The notes under the pieces are model-generated. The model ran no database searches, was not told the origin of the DNA, and saw nothing but the letters and a program-made list of their open reading frames with translations. DNA of 64,000 nucleotides. Origin: Eublepharis macularius. Lineage: Eukaryota; Chordata; Lepidosauria; Squamata; Eublepharidae. The DNA lies in contig NC_072807.1 of the NCBI RefSeq assembly GCF_028583425.1, forward strand, positions 34,167,001 to 34,231,000, in the 5' to 3' direction. The position numbers and the translations under genes are program-made. Positions 15,201 through 24,028 of this stretch are shown here, in pieces (the stretch's first letter is position 1; each line of letters starts with the position of its first letter).

Positions 15201-15872
15201 GCAGAAAGCTATGAAAAGATCCACAAAGGGCACTTGATTGGGATTGGCATTGCTCCGCTTCAGTTTCTCCCTGGGGAAAATGCAAATTCTTTGGGCCTGA
15301 CTGGCAAAGAACAGTTTTCTATCTTCTTTCCTCAAAAGCTAGCTCCTGGAATTGCCCTAGACGTAAAGGTAGTTGTTTCAGATTTCAGTTCAAGTTTTGT
15401 TTTTAAGAATTTTGCTTTCCTTGCCAAAATTAATTGTGGGCTTCCTTCTTTTGCTCTTAACTGGTGCCAAATGGGATCCTTACCATCTTCCTATTTCATA
15501 GAAGGCAAAACACAAAATAACTTCAAATGACCTGGGAGGTGGCGGTGGTCCTGGTGATTGGTGGAAACTGATCGATACGATAGGACCTTGGTTCCTGCAT
15601 CATGTTCACTCGCATATCCGGATGCCCTTACCCTACCCATCCTGTGACGGTTCTGCCTCTCTGCAGCTTTGTGTGCTTTTCTCTCTGCATCTAAAAAAAC
15701 AGAGACTGGTTTGGCAAATATCAATCCTAATTGTTGTTTTTGCTTCTCTTTTTCCTTGAAGACAAATACTGGAAAAATATTCCGTGTGATTGCCTCCTTC
15801 GACAGTGAAGTGGAAATAACATTATACAGACATGGCGGCGTTCTCAACTATATGGTCCGAAGACTCTTGTAG
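244..15872 (+). CDS. IREB2: Iron-responsive element-binding protein 2 (IRP2), 19 C-terminal coding exons, 5' end outside window
   Basis: Exons read from splice sites and frame: 244-381, 512-727, 2871-2940, 3493-3676, 5149-5288, 5848-6019, 6305-6405, 7250-7366, 7914-8073, 9591-9726, 10626-10710, 10865-11021, 11838-11962, 13027-13131, 13324-13466, 14242-14389, 14484-14606, 15183-15368, 15762-15872 (TAG). They give 871 residues; about 92 N-terminal residues of a roughly 963-aa protein lie upstream. The product is a cytosolic aconitase-fold RNA-binding protein that binds iron-responsive elements and is degraded when iron is high (family knowledge). Seen: the aconitase core with cluster-type cysteines in SCTNNCNPS (exon 7914-8073) and [11 protein letters not shown] (exon 10626-10710), then the swivel domain with [12 protein letters not shown]. 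Asn replaces the catalytic Ser of true aconitases, as in other IRP2 proteins. The IRP2-specific cysteine-rich insert at 512-727 separates it from ACO1/IRP1. All phases close and no stop interrupts the frame. Confidence 0.98.
512..727 (+). other. IREB2: IREB2 exon encoding the IRP2-specific cysteine-rich insert
   Basis: This 216-nt exon encodes the segment that IRP2 has and IRP1/ACO1 lacks. It is rich in Pro, Arg and Ser and carries three closely spaced cysteines in [14 protein letters not shown], followed by [13 protein letters not shown]. In mammals this insert has been linked to iron- or haem-dependent turnover, although the main degradation route is the FBXL5 ubiquitin ligase (established knowledge). 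Its presence decides the paralogue. The exon is noticeably GC-rich compared with the AT-rich flanking introns. The acceptor is TGACAG and the donor GTAAGC. Confidence 0.95.
1285..1475 (-). repeat. tRNA-derived SINE, minus strand, IREB2 intron
   Basis: Read on the minus strand this has a tRNA-like B box (complement of GGGATTCGAACC near 1427-1438), then CCAAGGCCAC-like body words, and ends in an A/T-rich tail. The same family recurs at 57555-57780, where the B box, the 'ACAGCTGGGG' word and the 'CTGCTCTTCTAGA' word are all shared. Confidence 0.7.
2359..2760. mobile_element. hAT-type MITE (family A) with intact 8-bp target-site duplication
   Basis: 402-bp palindromic element. Left terminus TAAAGGTGGGCACGGAC; the right terminus read inverted is TAGAGATGGGCACGGACC. 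It is flanked by identical 8-mers CCTCTGAT at 2351-2358 and 2761-2768. An 8-bp duplication is the signature of hAT superfamily transposition. There is no transposase frame, so it is non-autonomous. The interior is a GC-rich inverted structure around 2555-2610. A second copy of the family is at 61686-62050. It sits in the intron between IREB2 exons 512-727 and 2871-2940. Confidence 0.88.
3800..3935 (+). repeat. tRNA-derived SINE, degraded
   Basis: Shows the A-box-like GTGCTGTAGTGATCAGTG and the later CTCAGTCATGAAGCC / AATCTAACCTACC body words shared with other SINEs here (23521, 24130). The 3' tail is missing or decayed. Confidence 0.5.
8503..8760 (+). repeat. tRNA-derived SINE, nearly full length
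   Basis: A-box-like GTGCAGTGGTTAAGAGC and B-box-like GGTTTGATTCC, followed by a conserved body (GACCTTGGGTCAGTCAC) and a 3' tail ending GGAGGTATATAAATTGAATG, the L2/CR1-style tail. It lies in an IREB2 intron and is the best preserved copy of this family in the window. Confidence 0.85.
8933..9155 (-). repeat. tRNA-derived SINE, minus strand
   Basis: On the minus strand: tRNA-like head, B-box-like GTTTGAATCCC, body words TTGGGCCAGTCACAC and TCACCTGACTGTTGGGAGG, then an AAATAAAG-type tail (positions 8938-8950). IREB2 intronic. Confidence 0.8.
12010..12600 (-). repeat. SINE (minus strand) split by a ~375-bp insert
   Basis: The 3' part of a SINE lies at about 12010-12130 and its tRNA-like head, with B-box complement GGGTTCAAACTCC, at about 12505-12600. 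The middle (about 12130-12505) does not match the family and looks like an inserted segment. I did not find clear target duplications for it. It sits in the IREB2 intron 11963-13026. Confidence 0.5.
13565..13960. mobile_element. hAT-type MITE (family B) with intact 8-bp target-site duplication
   Basis: 396-bp element starting CAGGGCTCATTTCGAG and ending with the inverse of CAGGGGTCATTTCGTAG. Identical 8-mers ACTAAAGT flank it at 13557-13564 and 13961-13968. The CAG...CTG ends and the 8-bp duplication indicate hAT. There is no coding capacity. It sits in an IREB2 intron about 100 bp after exon 13324-13466. Confidence 0.88.
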
Positions 15873-16153
15873 AGCCCGGCTTGACACCCCAAGAGGCCAG
15901 CCCGGTGATGGCTCATCCCTCCCTCCGCTATTGATGGATCTGCATATGGCCCCCGCCACACTCGGATACTTCGTCCTGGATGTAAAAGATTGTGAATCGT
16001 TGTAGTGACTGCAGCAAGATCCTTCCCATTTTGTTTTGTTTTTTTAAAAAAATAATACTCAAATGGTGCTATTGACATTGCTAAAAATTGACGTGTGTCG
16101 TGGAAGAGAGCTTGTAAGTATGGGGGGGCGGGGTTGGCTTGGGCCACTTTGTA

Positions 16154-16159
16154 AATAAA
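16154..16159 (+). promoter_or_regulatory. Proximal IREB2 polyadenylation signal AATAAA
   Basis: Canonical hexamer 282 nt after the stop codon. Use is inferred. Confidence 0.5.
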
Positions 16160-18548
16160 CAGCGTAAAACTGAAACTGAATTGTGATGAAGATTTTAAGC
16201 CGGACGTTTTTTCTGATGTTAGCTTTTTCTTTCTCCCCCCCCCCCCCCCCGCCCTCCCAGTTATTGAACCTTCTCAAGTTTTCCTGTCGCTGTTTGTTGG
16301 TTTGAGGGCAGCATGTGGTTTGAAACATGAAAGCCCTGCAGCTTCCTTAATTCAGACACCCAAATATTCTAAACTTTCCAAGTGAGACTTGTGTCAAGCC
16401 TGCCAGCCATAGACTAGAAGGCTGAAGGGAGCCAGAAATGAGGTTCAGAGTCTCTCTGTCCTCTGATGCCTTAAAATATTTCAGAAAATTACATTCAGAA
16501 AACAACAAAGCTCACAGTTCCCACTGCACCATAGGAAATTAATCCTATCAAAGTTCTTTTTTCCCTCCCTCTCTCCCTTTAAAGCATTCCATATCTTTTA
16601 AAAACAGATTTATTTTCAATTTGGTTTATAGCGCATTTTATAGCAGGGAGTAATCCTTAATTTGAGAATCATCTAGAATGGCAGATGCTCACAGCAGTCT
16701 CTGCCTCATTTGATGAGGGTGTCTGCCCTCAGAAATCACCCTTGGTAATTAAAGTTGGCTCAACATACTGGATACAGAACAGGTTTGTGTGTGTGTGTGT
16801 GTGTTTTTAAACCTTCATACAGTAGATTATGCTTCTTGTGAATATTATACTCCCATAAAAATACCGAGTTAATGAATAAACATTTAATTTGGACAAATAT
16901 TAAATTATGAAATTGTACCTGAACAGCTTTGGAAATATTGTGATGGAGGGAAAATATTAAAGGATATGAATACCTCTTCTGTACAAGCCTTCTGAAATCC
17001 TGGTTGCTTTTTCTAGTTAAAGGATGTGATAAAGAGACTTTGGAGGGTTTTTTGTGAAATTTCAGATTGGGGGACAGATTTCCTGTAAAGGTTTTAGAAT
17101 GCACTAACTTTTACCCATATCAGCTGCACTGTTACGTTTTTAATTACAAGTAAACACTTTTAATCAATTTTTCTGTGAATACACTGACATGTTGAAACTT
17201 GTGCCTCCTAACTTCCGCCATTGGTTGTCTGAATGAATGAATGAAGTATTTGAAGAATGCAGTTCTATCCTGGCAGTTACCTATAGCAAGCATTACTGAG
17301 CAGACTTCAATTTATGACAATACCTAAATGCATCTTTTCCAACCTGGTGAAATCTTCTCTCTGTGCTTGCTCCAAGGATCCTCAAAGTGTGCCTTCATCA
17401 GGGGCATGCTGTTTTCTAGTACTAAACAATAACTGCAGAGCCCTAAAACTCTTGCTTGAAAACACTTGGTGTATCTAAATGGTATGCTTGGAGTTGATGT
17501 GCAGGCTTCCACAGATTATGCCTTGGGAGTGAGGCAGGCACTACAAAAAATCTAACAGTATTGTGAATTTAAATACAACCAGATGCTTTCGTGTATGCCC
17601 ATATATTGATACTTGAGTTCCTTAAAACAGCCCAGTTTCATTTGCAACACGATCGCTTTGTTCTGGGAATGGAAGTCAGTGGCAAGAGAGTAGTTGTAAC
17701 CCCAAAAGTACACAGCCTACCCTTGCTGATTTTGTGGGATTCTGAAAACTTCAGGTTGTCTTGGTGGTCCCCCCCCCTTTCAGTTTCCTCCCACAAGTAT
17801 AATAAGTAACACAACCTTTTGAAGGAAGTGGTAACATTGGATTGATCTTCCAGGTTAGAAAACTGCCAGGAATAGGCAAACCCTTCTGGAGATTGGCTGT
17901 TTTCAGATTTGGGAGCAGACAGGGAGTAATTCCAGGTTTGTTGACTCCCCATGAGTTTGGTAGGCATTTCTTCAGAAAAAGCATGCATAGGTTAGAGTTT
18001 GCACGTCTCAGATTTCAGTTGGCACAGCTCACTGGATGAGTTTTAATGATTCCCCCTCTTCCCCATATCTGGCTAAAATGAGCTTTAGTCTTGGTACACA
18101 AGAGGTAACAAAAAGAAGGGAGACGAGATTGTGCTTTGTTTTTCTGAGGGGTGAAGCAGCTCTTCATCTGGACCTGTTGGTTTGGGAATTTTATCCACTT
18201 CCTAGCTGCTGTGTTTAGGGAGATGTCATGAGAGCAATCTCTGAGCGGGAAGCATATTTTGTTCTCAAGCTTTATTTCCAGCATCATTAGGAAGAGAGAA
18301 ATTTGTATTCTTAAAACACCCAGCCACCACCAAATCTGGGACAGTGTTTATAAATCTTGCAAAGGACAAATAAATGCATATTGTACTCGCATTTAAGCAA
18401 CTGCAAATTTAACGTCTGCTCTTTTAAGCCAACAAACCAGTATAATAGTTTTAAGTTCACTAATAAGTATTGTATAGAAATCTCGAATGACAAAGTTCAA
18501 TTTGCTGACAACTGTGCATAAAATGTTAACTGATGTAAATTATTTTTT

Positions 18549-18554
18549 AATAAA
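18549..18554 (+). promoter_or_regulatory. Distal IREB2 polyadenylation signal AATAAA
   Basis: Canonical hexamer followed within 20 nt by a GT-rich tract and a T-run, the usual downstream element. It sits at the end of the repeat-free stretch, so it probably marks the main transcript end. Confidence 0.6.
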
Positions 18555-19178
18555 GAAAGTTGTTCCATGTGCATCATGGTTTTTGTTTTTTTAATTTTAA
18601 AGGTTGTATTAGCCATTGCCAGTGCAATAGTGGTGGAAGAGTGGGCCATTGAGGAGGGATTCACATATCAGTCCAGTAGTTCAGAGTACCGTCTGCAGAC
18701 CATATCTTGTTCAGGGAAAACGTAGCCATCACATCTCAAGAGCTAGCAAGGTGATATTCTGTGTTTATGAATGGCCTCTCCGAAGAGCGGTTGTTTCTCT
18801 GGTCTTTTCCTGATCATTAGTTCTGATTGCAGAGAGTCAACCAAGCTTCTCAAAATATCCTGCTGGCAAATTTTTTGAAGAAGGAAGTTCTATACATTAT
18901 TTCTGTATCTTTTTCAAACACAGCGCTTTTCAATGAAGGCAATTCACATGTTCAACTACAAGTGATAAAACAGCCAGGGATTGTACATGTATACAAGTCC
19001 TGTTTAAGAATAGTGAAAATCTGGGCATTCTCTTAATTTAAGGGGGAAATAGAAGTCATGATTTAAAGGATTGGAAATTGGGGATTTGGGATGTTTCCTG
19101 GAATAGTCCCTTGTTCCTTCCTCTCTGCTGGCCAGCTGCCAGCCCCTGAAATTGCCATCCAAAATGTATACAGTTGCT

Positions 19179-19486
19179 CAGGGCTTTTTTTCTGGGAAAA
19201 GAGTTGGTGGAACTCAGGACTGCACAATGATGATACTTTGGGTCAGCTGGAACAAGGGGGGAATTTTTAAAAGTTTAAATCGCCCTTGACAAAAATGGTC
19301 ACATGGCCGGTGGCCCTGCCCCCTGATCTTCAGACAGGGGAATTTAGATTGCCCTCTGTGCCACACGGCACAGGGCAATCTAAACTCCCCTCTGTCTGGA
19401 GATCGGGCGGGGCCACCAGCCATGTGACCATTTTCAAGTGGTGCCAGAACTCCGTTCCACTGTTTTCCAGCTGAAAAAAAGCCCTG
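19179..19486. mobile_element. hAT-type MITE (family C) with intact 8-bp target-site duplication
   Basis: 308-bp element with ends CAGGGCTTTTTTTCTGGG and the inverse of CAGGGCTTTTTTTCAGCTGG. Identical 8-mers CAGTTGCT occupy 19171-19178 and 19487-19494. The interior is a large palindrome: two arms around a CACAC/CACGG centre near 19360, each carrying the word GGGCAATCTAAA or its inverse. Non-autonomous. Confidence 0.88.
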
Positions 19487-19558
19487 CAGTTGCTATTTAT
19501 CTGCATCCAACAAATGTGCAAACTATGTCATGCACTTCAGGTAACTGTTGAAAATAGA

Positions 19559-19752
19559 AGAGCAAGATTCAAGTCCGGTAGCGCCTTAAAGACCCACTAG
19601 ATTTCCAGAGTATGAGCTTTCGAGAGTCAGAGCTCCCTTCATCAGATCCGACAAAGGGAGCTCTGACTCTCGGAAGCCCACACCTTGGAAATCTAGTTCT
19701 TTAAGGTGCTTCTGGACCCGAATCTTGCTCTTCTACTACAGGCCAACATGGC
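19559..19752. repeat. Inverted pair of family-1 repeats with hammerhead-like core (probable Penelope-type)
   Basis: Two half-copies of one repeat face each other. Outer ends read AGCAAGATTCAAGTCC and the inverse of AGCAAGATTCGGGTCC. On the minus strand 19618-19645 reads CTGATGA, a 5-bp stem, a short loop and then GAAA, which is the hammerhead core order. Words such as 'GTAGCACCTTAAAGACCAAC' are typical of this widespread reptile repeat. Assignment to Penelope-like elements is inference. Confidence 0.5.
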
Positions 19753-20419
19753 AACCCATCTGAAACTGTTAAAAACGGAAGCAGAAAAGATTGGGCATGG
19801 AATAGAGGGGCAGGGGCAGAACTCACTTCAAAAAGGAGGTGTTGCAAAAGAATGCATTTCCATCTACAATCCAGACAGGTTTGCCAGAGGTGTCAGAAAT
19901 GGAGTTTGAAGGGAAGACCCCTTAGATGGTGTGCTGGGGCCAGTGTAAGATGTTTTGCTGCCCCGTTTGCCATCACACCACCCATGAGTCAAAAGGAAGA
20001 ACGCTTCCTACTCCATTGCTCCTTTAAAAAATAATATGCCCAGCTTCTCATAAACTAACACTTCCCTGAGCTCTCACAAAAGTTGGGCTACCATTTCTCC
20101 AGCTGGGAGTAGCTGCAGCAGAGGAGTTGGGAGCAATGAAGAGAGGGGTGTTTGTGGAAGGTGTCAGGACAAACTTGGGTTGGCCTTGGTATAATACGCG
20201 AAATGGCTGTGCCATGCAGCCTGTAGCTTAGTGCTAGATATTCGTAAACGCTAAAAATGAAAAAAAAATGTATTCTATTCACTGTTAAATGATTTCTGCA
20301 TTTTGGGTAGATGGAGAGTAGCATGGACATGCTGTGCGAGAAACTACTGCTAAGCGTAATTCCAGATGGGCACCCAGCTTAGTCTGTAGCAACAATTTTT
20401 TAAAAAAAATTCCACCAAG

Positions 20420-20580
20420 CCCTTTAAGGTCCAGTGGCACCTTAAAAGGCTTGGCAAAACTGATTCCTGCTTATGCCTTTAGACCTCGAAGCTCAGTTCA
20501 TGCCTCTGATGAACTCTGCTATGACTCGAGTTGTGACAGCTCTTTAAAAACTTTTTGTTCATAGCTGCCACTGGACTCCT
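20420..20580. repeat. Family-1 repeat copy, inverted halves, degraded
   Basis: Shares TCCAGTGGCACCTTAAAA at the left and the inverse TGCCACTGGACTCC at the right with the 19559 copy, and CTGATGA is present at 20508-20514. The core after the stem has decayed. Confidence 0.5.
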
Positions 20581-21093
20581 CTTTTGATAAGTCTAAATAG
20601 ATGTTCTCATTTGAGGCAGCGTGAAAACCACTGGCGGTATGGTGGATGGTTTGCGTTTTCCTCACTCAGCTGTCTTTCCAGCCTCACTTACTGCGCTCCA
20701 GAATTCTCTTAACTGCTTTTGGTGCTGGTTGGAGGAGGCTGGAGGGAGGGAATCATAGTAACTGACACCAGAGGGTTGTAACAAACTGGAAACTTCCTTG
20801 CAAGATTCTCCAGGCACATCAAGGGTGTCCGAAGAGCTGTTTCCTCCCCAAGAATCTTGCTATGGCTTCAGCAGAAAATAGCATTCCAGACTGGGGGCCC
20901 TAGCAGCTGGTGTGCACCGCCAGTTTAGGGCTGAGAGCCCTGGCTGCTCCTAGCAACCCTTTCCAGAGGAGCCCTCCCTCTTAGGACTTTACTCCGCGTC
21001 TAACACATTCTGTTTCCGCTCTGTTTGCCTGACCGAGTTGTTATTCCACATCCTGCCATAGTTGCATAATTTATCTGTGTGCTTTCCTTCCAG

Positions 21094-21131
21094 AGAACGA
21101 ATCACTGGCTTAGATTTCCTGAGTTGCCCAG
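21094..21131 (+). other. Candidate non-coding exon (possible HYKK 5' exon)
   Basis: A 38-nt segment is bounded by a strong acceptor (T/C-rich tract then CAG at 21091-21093) and a consensus donor GTAAGG at 21132. It lies outside recognised repeats, 1.9 kb before the HYKK start codon. Mammalian HYKK has upstream non-coding sequence, but nothing here proves transcription. Confidence 0.25.
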
Positions 21132-21239
21132 GTAAGGTCATTTTAATTCTGAAATAAACCTATTTCCCCACCCCCTTTCTCTTCAAACGTTTTCTGCTGT
21201 CTTCTTTTGGACAGGGCTTTGCATGTACTCTGCTGATTG

Positions 21240-21560
21240 CCTGCTTGCGTTGCCAACTGGTGCTTGGGGAAATACCTGGAGATTTGGGGGTGGAGCCTAG
21301 GGAAGGTGGGGTTTGGGGAGGGGAGAGACCTTAGCAGGGTATAATGCCATAGAGTCCACCCTTCAAAGCAGCCATTTTCTCCAGGGGATTTGATCTTTGT
21401 CAGCTGCAGATTAGTTTCACGTGGGTAGCCCTGTTGGTCTGCAGTAGGACAGCAAAATTTGAGTCCATTTGCACCTTAGAGACCAACGAGACTTCCAGGG
21501 TAGAGATCTGTTGTAATTCCAGAAGATCCCCAGCCCCCGTTTGGAGGCTGGCAAACCTAG
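21240..21560 (+). repeat. TIR-type repeat (family G) interrupted by a family-1 fragment
   Basis: Left part (21250-21365) reads TTGCCAACTGGTGCTTGGGG, AAATACCTGGAGATTTGGGG and TATAATGCCATAGAGTCCACC. The continuation (GTAATTCCAGAAGATCC... to GCAAACCTAG) is at 21510-21560. Between them, 21420-21505 is a family-1 piece with GGTAGCCCTGTTGGTCTGCA and GAGACCAACGAGACTTCCAG. Confidence 0.65.
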
Positions 21561-21784
21561 CGCAGGTTGCCTACGAGGGATCAATGAAAAGGCAGGAACA
21601 GCAGATTAAGTTTTTTTTTCCCCAGAGGAGCAAAGAAGAGACTTTGAACTGAATCACAAATGCATTCTAATCCACAGGAACCTTGAAATGCCGTTGTCAA
21701 TCCACTTCCCTGCATGGCCCTCAGTCACTTTAGAAATCTGCGTTTTGAAATAGCCCATTGAGTTTGAACAGGTGTGCCTCACTA

Positions 21785-21983
21785 GGGGCCGGAACTTGGG
21801 CTGAAATTCCTGGATACTTGGAGGGTGGGGCTTGGGGAAAGGAAGAACCTCAGCGGGGCATAATGCCATACAGCCTGCCTGCCAAAGGAGCCTTTCTCTC
21901 CAGAGAATCTCTGCAGTCCGGAGAACAGTTACGCAATTCCAGGAGCTCTCCGGCCACCACTTGGCAGATGGCCACCCTAGGTG
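21785..21983 (+). repeat. TIR-type repeat (family G)
   Basis: Carries the family words GAAATTCCTGGATACTTGGA, GGGCATAATGCCATACAG, CTCTCCAGAGAATCTCTGCA and a right end with GGCCACCACTTGGCAGATGG. It is diverged from the copies near CHRNA5. Confidence 0.7.
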
Positions 21984-22004
21984 AACAGCTCACTTTTTAA
22001 AAAA

Positions 22005-22190
22005 TCCCAGTTTTTCTCCAAGGAACTCAAGGTGGCGTACGTGGTTCTCCTTTCTCTGTTCTACCTTCACAACAACCCTGTGAGGGAAGAAGAGGATGAA
22101 ATTGACTGGCCCTCGGTGTTCCCGCCCTACCAACTTGGAGCAGTGTGGAAAGTTAAGCTTGGATTTCAGATTCTAATCCACTGCACAGTC
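22005..22190 (-). repeat. tRNA-derived SINE, minus strand
   Basis: Minus-strand body words, including the complements of CAACAACCCTGTGAGG and AACTCAAGGTGGCGTACG. The tRNA-like head near 22175 has decayed. Confidence 0.65.
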
Positions 22191-22529
22191 ATATAGAGTG
22201 CTTTAAGTGTCATATCTTCGCAGTAATTGTTTCATCTACAGATAAGCAAGCAGAGTGGAACTGATAGTAATTTAATTTTTTTTAATCAGGTACTTTCCCT
22301 CTTGGGGTGGGGGAGAGGTGGCTCAGTGCACAAGATGGGAGGTATCATTTTTGGCCACTTCCTTACCAGTAAACTGAACTGGCCTGAAACAGCTTACTTT
22401 CACCCCAGAATGTAACCTCAGTCCACAGAGGTGTGAGCACACAGGGAGAAACCATGCTATGAAACCTCATTGTTCATAACCTCTCCCCCAGCGTATGTAT
22501 GTATATATTTCTGTAGACTGAGGTTTCAC

Positions 22530-22660
22530 TTCAGGCATCTCTCCGCCTAACCTACCTCATAGGGTTCTTGTGAGGATAGAATGGAGAAGAGGAGAATGAT
22601 ATAAGCTGCTTTGGGGGGAAAGGTGGAGTATAAATGCAGTAAAATAAAAATACAATAGAT
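22530..22660 (+). repeat. SINE 3' half
   Basis: CTAACCTACCTCATAGGG, TTGTGAGGATAGAATGG and AAAGGTGGAGTATAAATG form the shared 3' body and tail of the local SINE family. The tRNA-like head is absent. Confidence 0.6.
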
Positions 22661-23053
22661 AATATTAATTCATTCATTCCATTCATTCATTATAGTCCTA
22701 AGACCAGCATATAAATTAATCAAGCCAGGATACAATTAAAAGGAAAAAAGGTCCACTTTAAGAACGTTTAAGATACAATTCCCATAATTTAAGAATTAAT
22801 GCAGAACATTTAGCAACTTGATGTGTAATCCTAAAATTTTTATCAGATAAAAACCAGCAGAGCCTTGCATTATTGGTTGTTATATGACCAGGGATCATAT
22901 CAAATAATGAAAATGAAACGAACCTCCCTATAAAATGGGCAACTAAAAACATGTGCTCGATAATGTAAAATGTTGCAGTAAGAACTGTGTCTCTGCAAAA
23001 TACACTTTGGATGTCCCGTTCTCTCCTTTTTCCCAGTCTCCTCTAGAGGTACA

Positions 23054-23961
23054 ATGTCATCCCAGAACAATCAAGCTCTCCACAAATGGAATAAGCCGGC
23101 ATTCAGCGAAACGCAAGCTGTCAGCTTGGTCGAACGGGTGTATGGATTCAGCGTCTCTAAAATCAAACCACTTCCCAGCTATGATGATCAAAATTTCCAC
23201 CTGCGTGTAGCTGGCTTGGAAGGGCCTCCAGAGGGCATAGAGGAGTATGTCCTCAAAATCACCAATTGTGAAGACAGTCAGAATCCCAGCCTCATTGAGG
23301 CGCAGACGCGGATCATGATGTTTCTGAGCGCTGAAGGTTTTCCCGTGGCCACCCCACGTTTCACCACGCATGGAGAAATAATGTTTCTCAAATCTATAGG
23401 TGAGAGACTCAGAAGTACTGCTATTGTGATTCTCTTAGAAGAAACATGGACGGAGCTATGGTTGTCCGTCTTCAGATGTTTCAGTGCCTCAGGAAGTTTG
23501 CTTACAAAAATCATTTTAAAGAGACGATGTGGTGTAATAGTTAAGAGCAGAAGATAAGGACCTGGTAGAGCCAGGTTCAAATCCCCACTAGTCATGAAAC
23601 TCATTGAGGTGACCTTATCAAAGACATTCTCTCTCAGCCTAACCTACCTTGCAGGGCTGTTGTGAGGATAAAAAAAAACAGGAAAGAGAGAACTGTGTAC
23701 AAAATACTGTGCCCCTTGGAGGGGCCACAAGAAGAGCCCTACTGGAGTAAACCAGTGGTCCATTTTGTCCAGCACTTTGTCTCATACAGTAGCCACCCAG
23801 TTGCCCTGGTGGGCCAATGATGGGGGCATAGAGGCCTTGATCTTCATTGGGTGGCCACCCAAATGTATTGTTATATTGTATTTTATGCTTTTAATGCTGT
23901 TTCTATTGTAATTTCATTATTTATGTTGTAATCCGCTCTGAGCCCGGTTGTGGGGAGAGGA

Positions 23962-24028
<67 letters not shown>

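Larger units (their letters stand above)
15873..18575 (+). other. IREB2: IREB2 3' untranslated region
   Basis: About 2.7 kb after the TAG lacks the SINE and MITE copies that crowd the rest of the window, as expected for a long, constrained 3' UTR. A proximal AATAAA lies at 16154-16159, followed by a C-run and T-rich tract, and a distal AATAAA at 18549-18554, followed by a GT/T-rich tract. Use of two sites would give a short and a long transcript; the long form agrees with the several-kb IREB2 3' UTR known in mammals. The region includes a (TG)n run near 16783-16803. Extent is inferred from signals only. Confidence 0.65.
18576..23053. other. IREB2-HYKK spacer
   Basis: Apart from the repeats listed separately and a candidate non-coding exon at 21094-21131, I see no coding region. 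There is no strong CpG island upstream of HYKK, so its promoter is not located. Confidence 0.6.

Noticed and set aside
244-15872. ACO1/IRP1 as the first gene
   Set aside because: The cysteine-rich insert at 512-727 and Asn in [10 protein letters not shown] are IRP2 features; HYKK and PSMA4 as neighbours also fit IREB2.
23961-24028. Poly-Ser/poly-Asp coding repeat
   Set aside because: A plain (ATG)n microsatellite in a HYKK intron.
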